48,405 bases of DNA. It comes from Mannheimia sp041807705 (GTDB lineage: Bacteria > Pseudomonadota > Gammaproteobacteria > Enterobacterales > Pasteurellaceae). The stretch's first letter is position 1; each line of letters begins with the position of its first letter. Below are positions 42,116 to 48,405 of this stretch, in pieces. The stretch is taken from assembly GCF_041807705.1 (NCBI RefSeq), contig NZ_JBGTYY010000015.1, forward strand, positions 1 through 48,405, in the 5' to 3' direction. The notes beneath the pieces are model-generated. The model was not told the DNA's origin and ran no database searches. It worked only from the letters and a program-made list of their open reading frames with translations. The position numbers and the translations under genes are program-made.

Positions 42116-42439
42116 TGAAAACCTCTATTGTATTGTTACGCCACAAAAGCTGTGGCAATGTTTTTATTTACTTCTAAGGAAGAAGCTATTTCCCTAAATT
42201 TTAGGGCGATAAAGTATAGCGATTTTGCATTAAATTGACTAGGGATTTTCTGGCAGCAAGCGATTATTTTTACTCGCTCCTTCAGAGCAGTTGGAAAAGC
42301 CAACGTTTAAACGCAAGCATTTGTTATAAAAATTTTGAATAATTTTAGCTAAGTTATTAGCAGCTATTTCTATTTATTTAGAGCGGTTTAAAGTATAATT
42401 CATCAACGAAAACGTTTGCTTTTTGGTTTTGGAGGAAGT
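42116..42439. other. Divergent satP-purT control region
   Basis: No gene is visible in these 324 bases. On the satP side are the palindromes GCCACA-AAAGC-TGTGGC (near 42141) and CCCTAAATTTTAGGG (near 42191). On the purT side are a TATAAT at 42394-42399 and the PurR operator at 42406-42421. Other parts hold AT-rich DNA. Confidence 0.6.
42406..42421. promoter_or_regulatory. PurR operator of purT
   Basis: ACGAAAACGTTTGCTT matches the PurR consensus core AAACGTTTGC and lies 7 bases after a TATAAT -10 box, over the expected transcription start. That position would block initiation. It is 18 bases upstream of the purT ATG. Confidence 0.85.
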
Positions 42440-43621
42440 ATGACTACAATTGGAACGCCGTTAAGAAAGAGTGCAACTAAGGTTATGATGTTAGGGTCGG
42501 GCGAGTTAGGTAAAGAGGTTGTGATTGAGCTACAGCGTTTAGGGGTAGAAGTTATAGCAGTTGATCGCTACGAAAACGCACCTGCTCAACAAGTTGCTCA
42601 TCGAGCTTATACTATTTCTATGCTAGATGGTAAAGCATTGAGAGAGTTGGTTGAAAGAGAAAAGCCAGATTTTATTGTGCCTGAAGTTGAAGCAATTGCA
42701 ACTGATATACTCGTTGAATTAGAAAATGAAGGCTACAATGTTGTGCCAACAGCAAAAGCGACTAAATTAGCAATGAACCGTGAAGGCATTCGCCGCTTAG
42801 CAGCAGAGGAATTAGGACTGAAAACCTCACCTTATCGTTTTGTTGATGATTATATACAATTCCAACAAGCCATTCGTGAGATAGGCATTCCTTGTGTGGT
42901 TAAGCCAATTATGTCCTCTTCAGGGCACGGGCAATCGGTTATCAAATCAGAAGCTGATATCCAAAGAGCCTGGGAATATTCACAAGAGGGCGGGCGTGCC
43001 AGTGGCGGTAGAGTGATTGTAGAAGGTTTTATCCAGTTTGATTATGAAATTACGCAACTTACCGTTCGCCATATTAATGGTACTTCATTTTTAGCCCCTA
43101 TCGGTCATATTCAAATTGATGGCGATTATCGTGAATCTTGGCAACCACAACAGATGTCTGAAATTGCCTTGAGAAAAGCTCAAGAAGCAGCAGGAAAAAT
43201 TACCTCGGCATTAGGTGGCAGAGGTATTTTCGGTGTAGAGCTTTTTGTATGCGGCGATGAGATTATTTTTAATGAAGTATCGCCACGTCCGCACGATACA
43301 GGAATGGTAACAATGGCATCACAAGAGCTTTCACAATTTGCCTTACACGCTCGAGCGATTTTAGGCTTACCTATTCCTGAAATTTATACTATTAGCCCGG
43401 CAGCCTCTAAAGCCATTGTTGTTGAAGGCAAATCTGATAATGTTCGCTTTGGAAATCTAGACAAAGTGCTGGAAGAAATAGGCACTCAGCTTCGCTTATT
43501 TGGTAAAGGGGAAGTGAACGGACGCCGCCGTTTAGGCGTGGTTTTAGCCCGTGATGAGAATACGGATAAAGCATTGGAAAAAGTACGTCGAGCTTATGAT
43601 AAGTTAGAGATCAGCTTATAA
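42440..43621 (+). CDS. purT: Formate-dependent GAR transformylase
   Basis: This 393-residue ATP-grasp enzyme formylates glycinamide ribonucleotide using formate and ATP, an alternative to PurN in purine synthesis. It shows KVMMLGSGELGKEVVIELQRLG at residues 14-35, EVEAIATD, CVVKPIMSSSGHGQSVI (the ATP-grasp part) and FNEVSPRPHDTGMVTM. The ATG at 42440 follows GGAGGA, and a start at 42416 would fall inside the PurR operator. Formate could come from pyruvate formate-lyase (inference). Confidence 0.97.
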   Translation: MTTIGTPLRKSATKVMMLGSGELGKEVVIELQRLGVEVIAVDRYENAPAQQVAHRAYTISMLDGKALRELVEREKPDFIVPEVEAIATDILVELENEGYNVVPTAKATKLAMNREGIRRLAAEELGLKTSPYRFVDDYIQFQQAIREIGIPCVVKPIMSSSGHGQSVIKSEADIQRAWEYSQEGGRASGGRVIVEGFIQFDYEITQLTVRHINGTSFLAPIGHIQIDGDYRESWQPQQMSEIALRKAQEAAGKITSALGGRGIFGVELFVCGDEIIFNEVSPRPHDTGMVTMASQELSQFALHARAILGLPIPEIYTISPAASKAIVVEGKSDNVRFGNLDKVLEEIGTQLRLFGKGEVNGRRRLGVVLARDENTDKALEKVRRAYDKLEISL

Positions 43622-43627
43622 CGATAA

Positions 43628-43650
43628 GGGCTATTCAAATAGCCCCTTCT
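43628..43650 (+). terminator. purT terminator
   Basis: GGGCTAT (43628-43634) pairs with ATAGCCC (43639-43645) around TCAA, followed by CTTCTTTT. Confidence 0.75.
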
Positions 43651-43675
43651 TTTGAAATTACCAATATCGATGACG

Positions 43676-43933
43676 CTAGCCGTGATGATAACCCACACCA
43701 ATGCTTGGATAAATCACAGGGCGAATAGGCGAAGCCGTGCTTTTTGAGCGTCTATCGCTTTGGTTCAATGCCTCATTGCCTGGTTGAGCGTTTTTATCAA
43801 CCGTTTGTTTGGTTAATATACGTTGCTGATAATCGTGAACGGCCTGCATATCCATTGGCACAGTGCTTTGCTGAACAGGCGTAGAGCAAGCAGTAATCGC
43901 AACAGATGAAACCAATAGTATTAGTTTTTTCAT
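43676..43933 (-). CDS. Small lipoprotein of unknown function
   Basis: This 85-residue protein starts with a lipoprotein signal MKKLILLVSSVAITACS (lipobox ITAC, Cys16). The mature part is short, polar and glutamine-rich, and ends VIYPSIGVGYHHG. No family is recognised with confidence. A TACGATATGAAA context places the ATG at 43933, with AAAGGATTAC upstream as ribosome binding site. It converges with purT. Confidence 0.75.
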   Translation of the reverse strand: MKKLILLVSSVAITACSTPVQQSTVPMDMQAVHDYQQRILTKQTVDKNAQPGNEALNQSDRRSKSTASPIRPVIYPSIGVGYHHG

Positions 43934-44020
43934 ATCGTAATCCTTTTGTAAAATTATTCCCTTTTTTGACCGCTTGTTTGCAATTTAATTCTGCGCAATC
44001 CCAAAATTTACCTATAAAAA

Positions 44021-44040
44021 AGGACGCCTGTTGGCGTCCT
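44021..44040 (-). terminator. rplT terminator
   Basis: AGGACGCC (44021-44028) pairs with GGCGTCCT (44033-44040). On the minus strand it is followed by TTTTTTATAGG, and it ends the rpmI-rplT transcript. Confidence 0.9.
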
Positions 44041-44058
44041 AATCTCTATTCTTTAAAA

Positions 44059-44412
44059 TTAAAGAGCAGATTTCGCTTTTTCAACTAAAGCTGCGAAAGC
44101 AACTTTATCGAATACAGCGATGTCAGCTAAAATCTTACGATCGATTTCAACAGAAGCTTTTTTCAAGCCGTTGATGAATTTGCTGTAAGATAAACCGTTT
44201 TGACGTGCTGCAGCATTGATACGAGCAATCCATAATTGACGGAATTGACGTTTACGCTGACGACGGTCACGGTAAGCATATTGACCAGCTTTAATTACAG
44301 CTTGGAACGCAACGCGATAAACGCGTGAACGCGCACCATAATAACCTTTAGCAGCCTTAAGAACTTTCTTATGGCGTGCTCTTGCAATAACACCACGTTT
44401 TACACGAGCCAT
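44059..44412 (-). CDS. rplT: 50S ribosomal protein bL20
   Basis: This 117-residue early-assembly 23S rRNA-binding protein has a basic N-terminal tail ([20 protein letters not shown]), then [13 protein letters not shown] and the globular part with [18 protein letters not shown]. In E. coli and B. subtilis L20 controls its own operon. It follows rpmI by 99 bases. Confidence 0.98.
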
Positions 44413-44511
44413 TATTTAATCTCCTAAATTGTCTATTTTGATTTGATGGACGAATTATCGCCCCTAAGAATTACTATTCGTACGTTTGTGTTTTTAACGC
44501 AGCCTTAGGCC

Positions 44512-44709
44512 TTATGCGTATGGTAAACACGCTACTACTAAAACTTGGTCTGCTTTCGCTACCATTGATTTGTGACGTAAGTGACGTTTACGTTTAGTGG
44601 TTTTCTTAGTCAAAATGTGACGTAAGTGAGATTGTTTACGTTTGAAACCGCCAGAAGCTGTTTTTTTGAAACGCTTAGCAGCACCACGTACAGTTTTAAT
44701 TTTAGGCAT
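44512..44709 (-). CDS. rpmI: 50S ribosomal protein bL35
   Basis: This 65-residue basic protein starts [20 protein letters not shown] and contains [16 protein letters not shown]. The start at 44709 has a CGGAG ribosome binding site; the six extra residues that an upstream start at 44727 would add are not part of the family. It is separated from infC by 238 bases holding several hairpins. Confidence 0.97.
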
Positions 44710-44771
44710 TGTTAAAAAACTCCGCATTGTTTTTGGTTAAATATTGGTAATAGGCGGATTTCTCATTCTAA

Positions 44772-44791
44772 GGGCAAATTGTAATTTGCCC
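44772..44791 (-). repeat. GGGCAAATT hairpin in the rpmI leader
   Basis: GGGCAAATT-GT-AATTTGCCC is a near-perfect hairpin followed on the plus strand by CCTACG. On the minus strand it reads GTAGGGGC at its 5' end, like the REP-like elements at 21827 and 36432. Confidence 0.7.
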
Positions 44792-44848
44792 CTACGATAA
44801 TCACTTGTGAGCACTTATTACCGTCCTATGCAATTTGCATTGCAATCT

Positions 44849-44869
44849 AAAAAAGCAGCTCAGGCTGCT
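44849..44869 (-). terminator. Terminator/attenuator 2 between infC and rpmI
   Basis: On the minus strand AGCAGC-CTGA-GCTGCT is followed by TTTTTA. It lies about 140 bases before the rpmI ATG, after the first terminator. Confidence 0.8.
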
Positions 44870-44901
44870 GAGTGTGCCTGTCTGCTTCTGTTTCTCTCAC
44901 G

Positions 44902-44938
44902 AAAAACGAGCGAATTCTACAGAATAAGCTCGCTTTTT
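44902..44938 (-). terminator. Terminator/attenuator 1 after infC
   Basis: On the minus strand CGAGC-TT-ATTCT-GT-AGAAT-TC-GCTCG forms a hairpin with one small internal mismatch, followed by TTTTTCG. It starts 15 bases past the infC stop. Confidence 0.8.
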
Positions 44939-44947
44939 GCAAGTGAA

Positions 44948-45490
44948 TTATTTTTTCTTCGGTGCGATTACCATTACAACTTGGCGACCTTCCAATTTTC
45001 CCGGTGCAGATTCAACCGCTGCAATTTCAGCCGTATCCGCTTTAACACGCTCTAAAACGTCCATACCGATTTCTTGGTGAGCCATTTCACGTCCACGGAA
45101 GCGAATAGTAATTTTTACTTTGTCGCCATCTTCTAAGAAGCGGATAATGCTACGTAATTTAACTTGGTAGTCACCTTCATCTGTACCTGGGCGGAATTTG
45201 ATTTCCTTCACTTGTACGACTTTTTGCTTTTTCTTTTGCTCTTTTGCCGCTTTTTCTTTTTCGTAGATGAACTTACCGTAGTTCATAATGCGACAAACAG
45301 GTGGCTCAGCATTTGGGCTGATTTCCACTAAATCTAATTCAGCTTCTTCAGCACGGTTTAATGCGTCTTGAAGCGATACGATACCAACTTGTTCGCCATT
45401 TTCATCAGTTAAGCGAACTTCCTTCACACCACGGATTTCTTCATTAAGACGGTGGGCGCGATTTGTTTGAACACGTTTTACAGGTTTAAT
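44948..45490 (-). CDS. infC: Translation initiation factor IF-3 (AUU start)
   Basis: This 180-residue factor helps select the initiator tRNA and start codon on the 30S subunit. The reading begins at ATT (45490-45488) as (M)KPVKRVQTNRAHRLNEEI, exactly the IF-3 N-terminus, behind GAAGGAAT. An in-frame GTG at 45427 would give a short product without this part. The AUU start is the known device by which IF-3 limits its own synthesis. EEAELDLVEISPNAEPPVCRI and IRFRGREMAHQEIG confirm the family. thrS, usual upstream, is absent; recQ precedes it. Confidence 0.97.
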   Translation of the reverse strand: MKPVKRVQTNRAHRLNEEIRGVKEVRLTDENGEQVGIVSLQDALNRAEEAELDLVEISPNAEPPVCRIMNYGKFIYEKEKAAKEQKKKQKVVQVKEIKFRPGTDEGDYQVKLRSIIRFLEDGDKVKITIRFRGREMAHQEIGMDVLERVKADTAEIAAVESAPGKLEGRQVVMVIAPKKK

Positions 45491-45530
45491 AGCCTTATTC
45501 CTTCTAGTAGTAAATTTTTGGTTAAATAAG

Positions 45531-45546
45531 ACCGCTTGTAAGCGGT
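45531..45546. repeat. USS-containing hairpin upstream of infC
   Basis: ACCGCTTGTAAGCGGT is a self-complementary hairpin (ACCGCTT with AAGCGGT) holding an uptake core. It lies in the recQ-infC gap and could help end recQ transcription, though no strong T tract follows. Confidence 0.55.
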
Positions 45547-45651
45547 TAAATATTTTTATAGTGTCTGTTTTCGTTGTATAAAAAACAGATAAACGTGCGG
45601 ATTTTATAGGATTTTCAATGCTTATGCAATAATAAACCCGTATTTCGCTCC

Positions 45652-47451
45652 CTATTTTCGGTTATTTTGATGTTCTTTGATTAATGTCATAAATGCTTGG
45701 CCAAATCGTTCAAATTTTCGCTCGCCCACACCGTTAATTTCGAGCATTTCTACTTTTGAAGTTGGCAAGAACTCCGCCATTTCCTGTAGTGTTGCATCAT
45801 TGAAGACGATATAAGGTGGAATATTTTCCTTATCGGCAATCTGTTTACGAAGAAAGCGGAGGCGAGCGAAGAGATCTTTATCATAACGCTGGCTGGCTTG
45901 TCTTTGTACAAATGCCGTGGCTGAAATCCCCAAGCGTGGCAATGCGAGCTGTAGCGGTTTCTCGCCACGCAAAAAAGGCCTTGCACTTTCGGTTAATTGA
46001 AGAGCTGAATGATTAGCAATATTTTGATAAATTAAGCCTAAATGAATGAGTTGCCTTACCACATTTTGCCAATAGTGCTGGCTCTGTTCTTTCCCAATAC
46101 CGTAAACCGAAAGTTGGTCGTGATTATGTTCACGAATTTTCAAATTATTCATTCCACGCAGCACAGCAATAATATGGTGCTGACCGAAAATTTGCCCTGT
46201 ACGGTAAATGACCGACATCACTTTTTGGGCATCAAGTAAGCCATCATATTTTTGCGGCGGATCTAAGCAAATATCACAGTTTTTGCAGTCTTCTTGCTTA
46301 TGTTCGCCAAAGTAATTGAGCAAGACTAAACGGCGACAAGTTTGCGATTCTGCGAATTCGCCGATAGCCTGTAATTTATGCTGTTTAATATCTCTTTGTT
46401 CGCTTTCGGGTTCTTCTAAAAGGATTTTTTGTAGCCAGCCATAATCGCTCGGATCGTAGAAAAGCACCGCTTCGGATGGGAGATCATCACGCCCAGCTCG
46501 TCCTGTTTCTTGGTAGTAAGATTCGATAGAGCGAGGCAAATCAAAATGCACCACAAAACGCACGTTAGATTTATTAATTCCCATACCGAAAGCAATGGTT
46601 GCGACTACAATTTGAATATCATCTCGCTGAAACGCATTTTGTACAAATTCTCGCTGTTCAATGCTCATTCCCGCGTGATAGCCCAACACACTAACATTTC
46701 TCGAAGCCAATTTTTCGGTGATTTCTTCCACTTTTTTTCGGCTATTGCAATAAATAATGCCACTTTTGCCTTGCTGTTTATTGATGAATTTCAGCAACTG
46801 TTCAAGCGGTTTAAATTTTTCTTGTACCGTGTAGCGAATATTCGGGCGATCGAAACTGCCTAAATAGATATGAGGATCATTTAAGCGTAAATGGTGAAGA
46901 ATATCGGCTCGTGTAGTTGGATCGGCTGTGGCGGTTAGTGCCATTAACGGTACATTGGGGAAAGTGTTCCGTAATCCGCCTAGTAGGGTGTATTCAGGGC
47001 GAAAATCGTGTCCCCATTGGGAAACGCAATGGGCTTCATCAACCGCAATAAAACTGATTTTGCAGAGCGAGATAAAGTGAAAAAAGCCTTGTGTCATCAC
47101 TTTTTCTGGTGAAAGATAAAGCAATTTCAATTTACCCGATAAGGCTTTTTGCTCAACAAACTGTTGTTCTTCGAGTGTTTGGGTAGAGTTGAGATAAGCC
47201 GCTTCAATACCATTGGTAATGAGTTGATCCACTTGGTCTTTCATTAACGAAATTAGTGGAGAAATAACAAGGGTTATTCCATCTAAACAGAGAGCAGGCA
47301 CTTGATAACAAAGGGATTTTCCACCGCCTGTTGTCATAATTACAAGGCAATCACGATTTCCCAATACGGCATTGATTACTTCTTCTTGCCCGTCTCGGAA
47401 TTTTTGATAGCCAAAAACATTATTTAAAACAGAAAGTGCGGTGGTGTTCAT
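45652..47451 (-). CDS. recQ: ATP-dependent DNA helicase RecQ
   Basis: This 599-residue 3'-5' DNA helicase acts in recombination and repair. It has GYQKFRDGQEEVI (Q motif region), Walker A TTGGGKS, the DEAH box in VDEAHCVSQWGHDFRPEY, motif VI QETGRAGRDD, four zinc-binding cysteines in CKNCDIC and before, and a C-terminal HRDC domain ending in EINGVGERKFERFG. No clear Shine-Dalgarno precedes ATG 47451; a TGTAGG-headed hairpin repeat ends 10 bases upstream. It follows cyaY. Confidence 0.97.
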   Translation of the reverse strand: MNTTALSVLNNVFGYQKFRDGQEEVINAVLGNRDCLVIMTTGGGKSLCYQVPALCLDGITLVISPLISLMKDQVDQLITNGIEAAYLNSTQTLEEQQFVEQKALSGKLKLLYLSPEKVMTQGFFHFISLCKISFIAVDEAHCVSQWGHDFRPEYTLLGGLRNTFPNVPLMALTATADPTTRADILHHLRLNDPHIYLGSFDRPNIRYTVQEKFKPLEQLLKFINKQQGKSGIIYCNSRKKVEEITEKLASRNVSVLGYHAGMSIEQREFVQNAFQRDDIQIVVATIAFGMGINKSNVRFVVHFDLPRSIESYYQETGRAGRDDLPSEAVLFYDPSDYGWLQKILLEEPESEQRDIKQHKLQAIGEFAESQTCRRLVLLNYFGEHKQEDCKNCDICLDPPQKYDGLLDAQKVMSVIYRTGQIFGQHHIIAVLRGMNNLKIREHNHDQLSVYGIGKEQSQHYWQNVVRQLIHLGLIYQNIANHSALQLTESARPFLRGEKPLQLALPRLGISATAFVQRQASQRYDKDLFARLRFLRKQIADKENIPPYIVFNDATLQEMAEFLPTSKVEMLEINGVGERKFERFGQAFMTLIKEHQNNRK

Positions 47452-47461
47452 TATTTTTATA

Positions 47462-47487
47462 TGTAGGGAAGCAGTGTGTGCGTCCGC
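47462..47487. repeat. TGTAGG-headed hairpin element before recQ
   Basis: TGTAGGGAAGCAGTGTGTGC followed by GTCCGC can form a short hairpin (GGA and GCA arms with one mismatch). Its head and its distance to the recQ ATG (10 bases) resemble the REP-like copies before nagZ and the AEC gene. Family membership is an inference from a short shared head. Confidence 0.45.
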
Positions 47488-47499
47488 AAGCGGTTTATT

Positions 47500-47805
47500 T
47501 TAGAAAGAAATAGTTTCGCCGTGACGAGCAAAGGCTTCTTCTAAATGTTGCCAAAAGGTGCGACCTTCATCTGTAACCCATTCGCCATCAATGTTTTTGA
47601 AATGAATGCCACCAAGTTTACTGGCAAGCCACAGTTCTAACATCGCTTCTTGCTTGTTGATGATGATTTGTGATTCGTCATCAAAGGTTAAAGTGCAAAC
47701 TGCACCTTGAATTTCTGTATCTACCGATAAACCTTCGTCATCGATTTTTTCTTCAATTTGTTGCCAAACTTGTTCTACTGCTTGGTGAAATTGTGCTGTA
47801 TTCAT
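47500..47805 (-). CDS. cyaY: Frataxin-like protein CyaY
   Basis: This 101-residue protein binds iron and modulates iron-sulfur cluster assembly with IscS. It has the acidic N-terminal helix (EEKIDDEG) and the frataxin beta-sheet pattern, with IIINKQEAMLELWLASKLGGIHF. Length is near E. coli CyaY (106). It is first of cyaY-recQ, with 48 bases between the two genes. Confidence 0.95.
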   Translation of the reverse strand: MNTAQFHQAVEQVWQQIEEKIDDEGLSVDTEIQGAVCTLTFDDESQIIINKQEAMLELWLASKLGGIHFKNIDGEWVTDEGRTFWQHLEEAFARHGETISF

Positions 47806-47820
47806 TTTTTTCCTCTTTAT

Positions 47821-48281
47821 TTACTCGAATGTTGAATTTTTTCCAAATAGCTTAAGTCTGAGCCTAGCAATAGAGCGTTTAATTTCTTTGAGTAATCTAA
47901 TAAAAATATTGTTTTTTCTTTTAGATTGTTTTCTACGCTCATCACGCTCTACTGACATAATACCGAGAGTATGTTCTGTTGGGTATAAAGTATACAATCT
48001 TGGATACATACAGCAGGTTGCATTTGCCAAATTGTATAGTTTTTGTCTGTGAGATAATGTTTGAATATTAAATTATCGATTTCAATTGAAGTAATCCCTT
48101 TGACTTTATTAGTTAGAAAAGTAATACCTTTTCGGGTCAAAATATATCCTCCAGTACCAGGATTAACTGTTTTGAGGATATAAAATTTTCTTTCAAGATA
48201 TTCTTTTTCTGGAAAGAGGGATAGATTTAAACGCCTTAATCCTCTTTCAATTTTTACTATATCAACTTTATCATTAATATA
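47821..48281 (-). pseudogene. Glycosyltransferase family 25 remnant
   Basis: The minus-strand reading from 48281 gives the C-terminal half of a GT25 lipooligosaccharide glycosyltransferase. Visible pieces include GTGGYILTRKGITFL, IEIDNLIFKHYL and MQPAVCIQDCILY in one frame. The next part, YPTEHTLGIMSVERDERRKQ and the basic end, lies in another frame, so a 1-base deletion near 47985 disrupts it. The 5' half is cut off by the insertion sequence that begins at 48282. The gene family adds sugars to LPS and often varies in this family of bacteria. Confidence 0.75.
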
Positions 48282-48405
48282 GGGGCTGTCCTAGATAACG
48301 ACTAAAACTTCCATTTAGGTTAAGATAACCTTATGAGAAAAAGTCGTCTAAGTCAGTACAAACAACATAAACTCATAGAGCTGTTTGTAGCAGGCGTAAC
48401 TGCTC
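48282..48405 (+). mobile_element. IS1016-like (IS1595 family) insertion sequence, left end
   Basis: The element begins with GGGGCTGTCCTAGATAACGA, an IS1016-type terminal repeat. The transposase starts at ATG 48333, and its first 24 residues MRKSRLSQYKQHKLIELFVA plus GVTA match IS1016-type transposases. It continues beyond the window. It interrupts the GT25 remnant. Confidence 0.8.
48333..48405 (+). CDS. IS1016-like transposase, partial
   Basis: Only the first 24 codons fall in the window. The MRKSRLSQYKQHKLIELF start is the expected N-terminus of the IS1016 transposase, which moves the element by a DDE-type mechanism. Whether the rest is intact cannot be judged. Confidence 0.8.
   Translation, partial: MRKSRLSQYKQHKLIELFVAGVTA

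Overview
The window comes from a Pasteurellaceae chromosome. About twenty copies of the 9-mer ACAAGCGGT (or its complement) are scattered through it. This is the core uptake signal sequence of the Actinobacillus pleuropneumoniae / Mannheimia haemolytica side of the family. The sequence is AT-rich and gene order is typical of gammaproteobacteria (yajC-secD-secF, galT-galK-galM, lexA divergent from plsB, a TerC gene next to mutH, infC-rpmI-rplT, cyaY-recQ). The species cannot be fixed from the sequence alone. Almost everything is core housekeeping DNA, with a few accessory or decaying loci.

Layout. 1-5.4 kb: metK with a MetJ box, a patatin-like phospholipase, then a forward cluster of a DUF2254 membrane protein, a TfoX N-domain protein, a periplasmic RNase T2 and SprT. 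5.5-10.6 kb: an ndh pseudogene, an orphan iron/sugar-phosphate-type binding protein, azlCD, and a purine permease under a PurR box. 10.6-14.6 kb: the Sec accessory operon yajC-secD-secF, and ytfJ. 14.7-16.3 kb: an unusual surface lipoprotein joining a CAP domain to a TbpB-like barrel through a repeat linker. 16.4-19.6 kb: galT-galK-galM behind a perfect CRP site. 19.7-23.0 kb: a membrane metallophosphoesterase, an AEC transporter and prfB with its programmed frameshift. 23.2-26.8 kb: a 1186-residue lipase-like surface protein with 23 pentapeptide repeats and four Ig-like domains. 27-32.2 kb: selD (encoding selenocysteine), nudJ, ubiH, uraA (PurR box) and a class 1A-type dihydroorotate dehydrogenase. 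32.2-38.9 kb: a small unknown protein, eno, rlmC, nagZ, a TerC protein, mutH and lexA. 39-43.9 kb: plsB, satP, purT (PurR box) and a small lipoprotein. 44-47.8 kb: rplT, rpmI, infC, recQ and cyaY. 47.8-48.4 kb: a broken family 25 glycosyltransferase cut by an IS1016-like element that runs off the window.

Several genes need non-standard decoding, so simple ORF calling mis-starts or splits them: selD has an in-frame UGA followed by a SECIS-like hairpin, prfB has a +1 frameshift, infC starts at AUU, secD at GUG, and the metallophosphoesterase probably at UUG. Three purine/pyrimidine genes (the NCS2 purine permease, uraA and purT) carry PurR operators and so form a visible regulon.

The strongest leads beyond housekeeping are: the CAP/TbpB-barrel lipoprotein; the repeat-rich lipase; a consensus promoter that runs into a terminator after about 50 nt ahead of uraA; two consecutive terminators between infC and rpmI; and a family of TGTAGG-headed hairpin repeats placed directly before start codons that lack a clear Shine-Dalgarno. 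No CRISPR array, tRNA, rRNA, prophage or defence island was seen.
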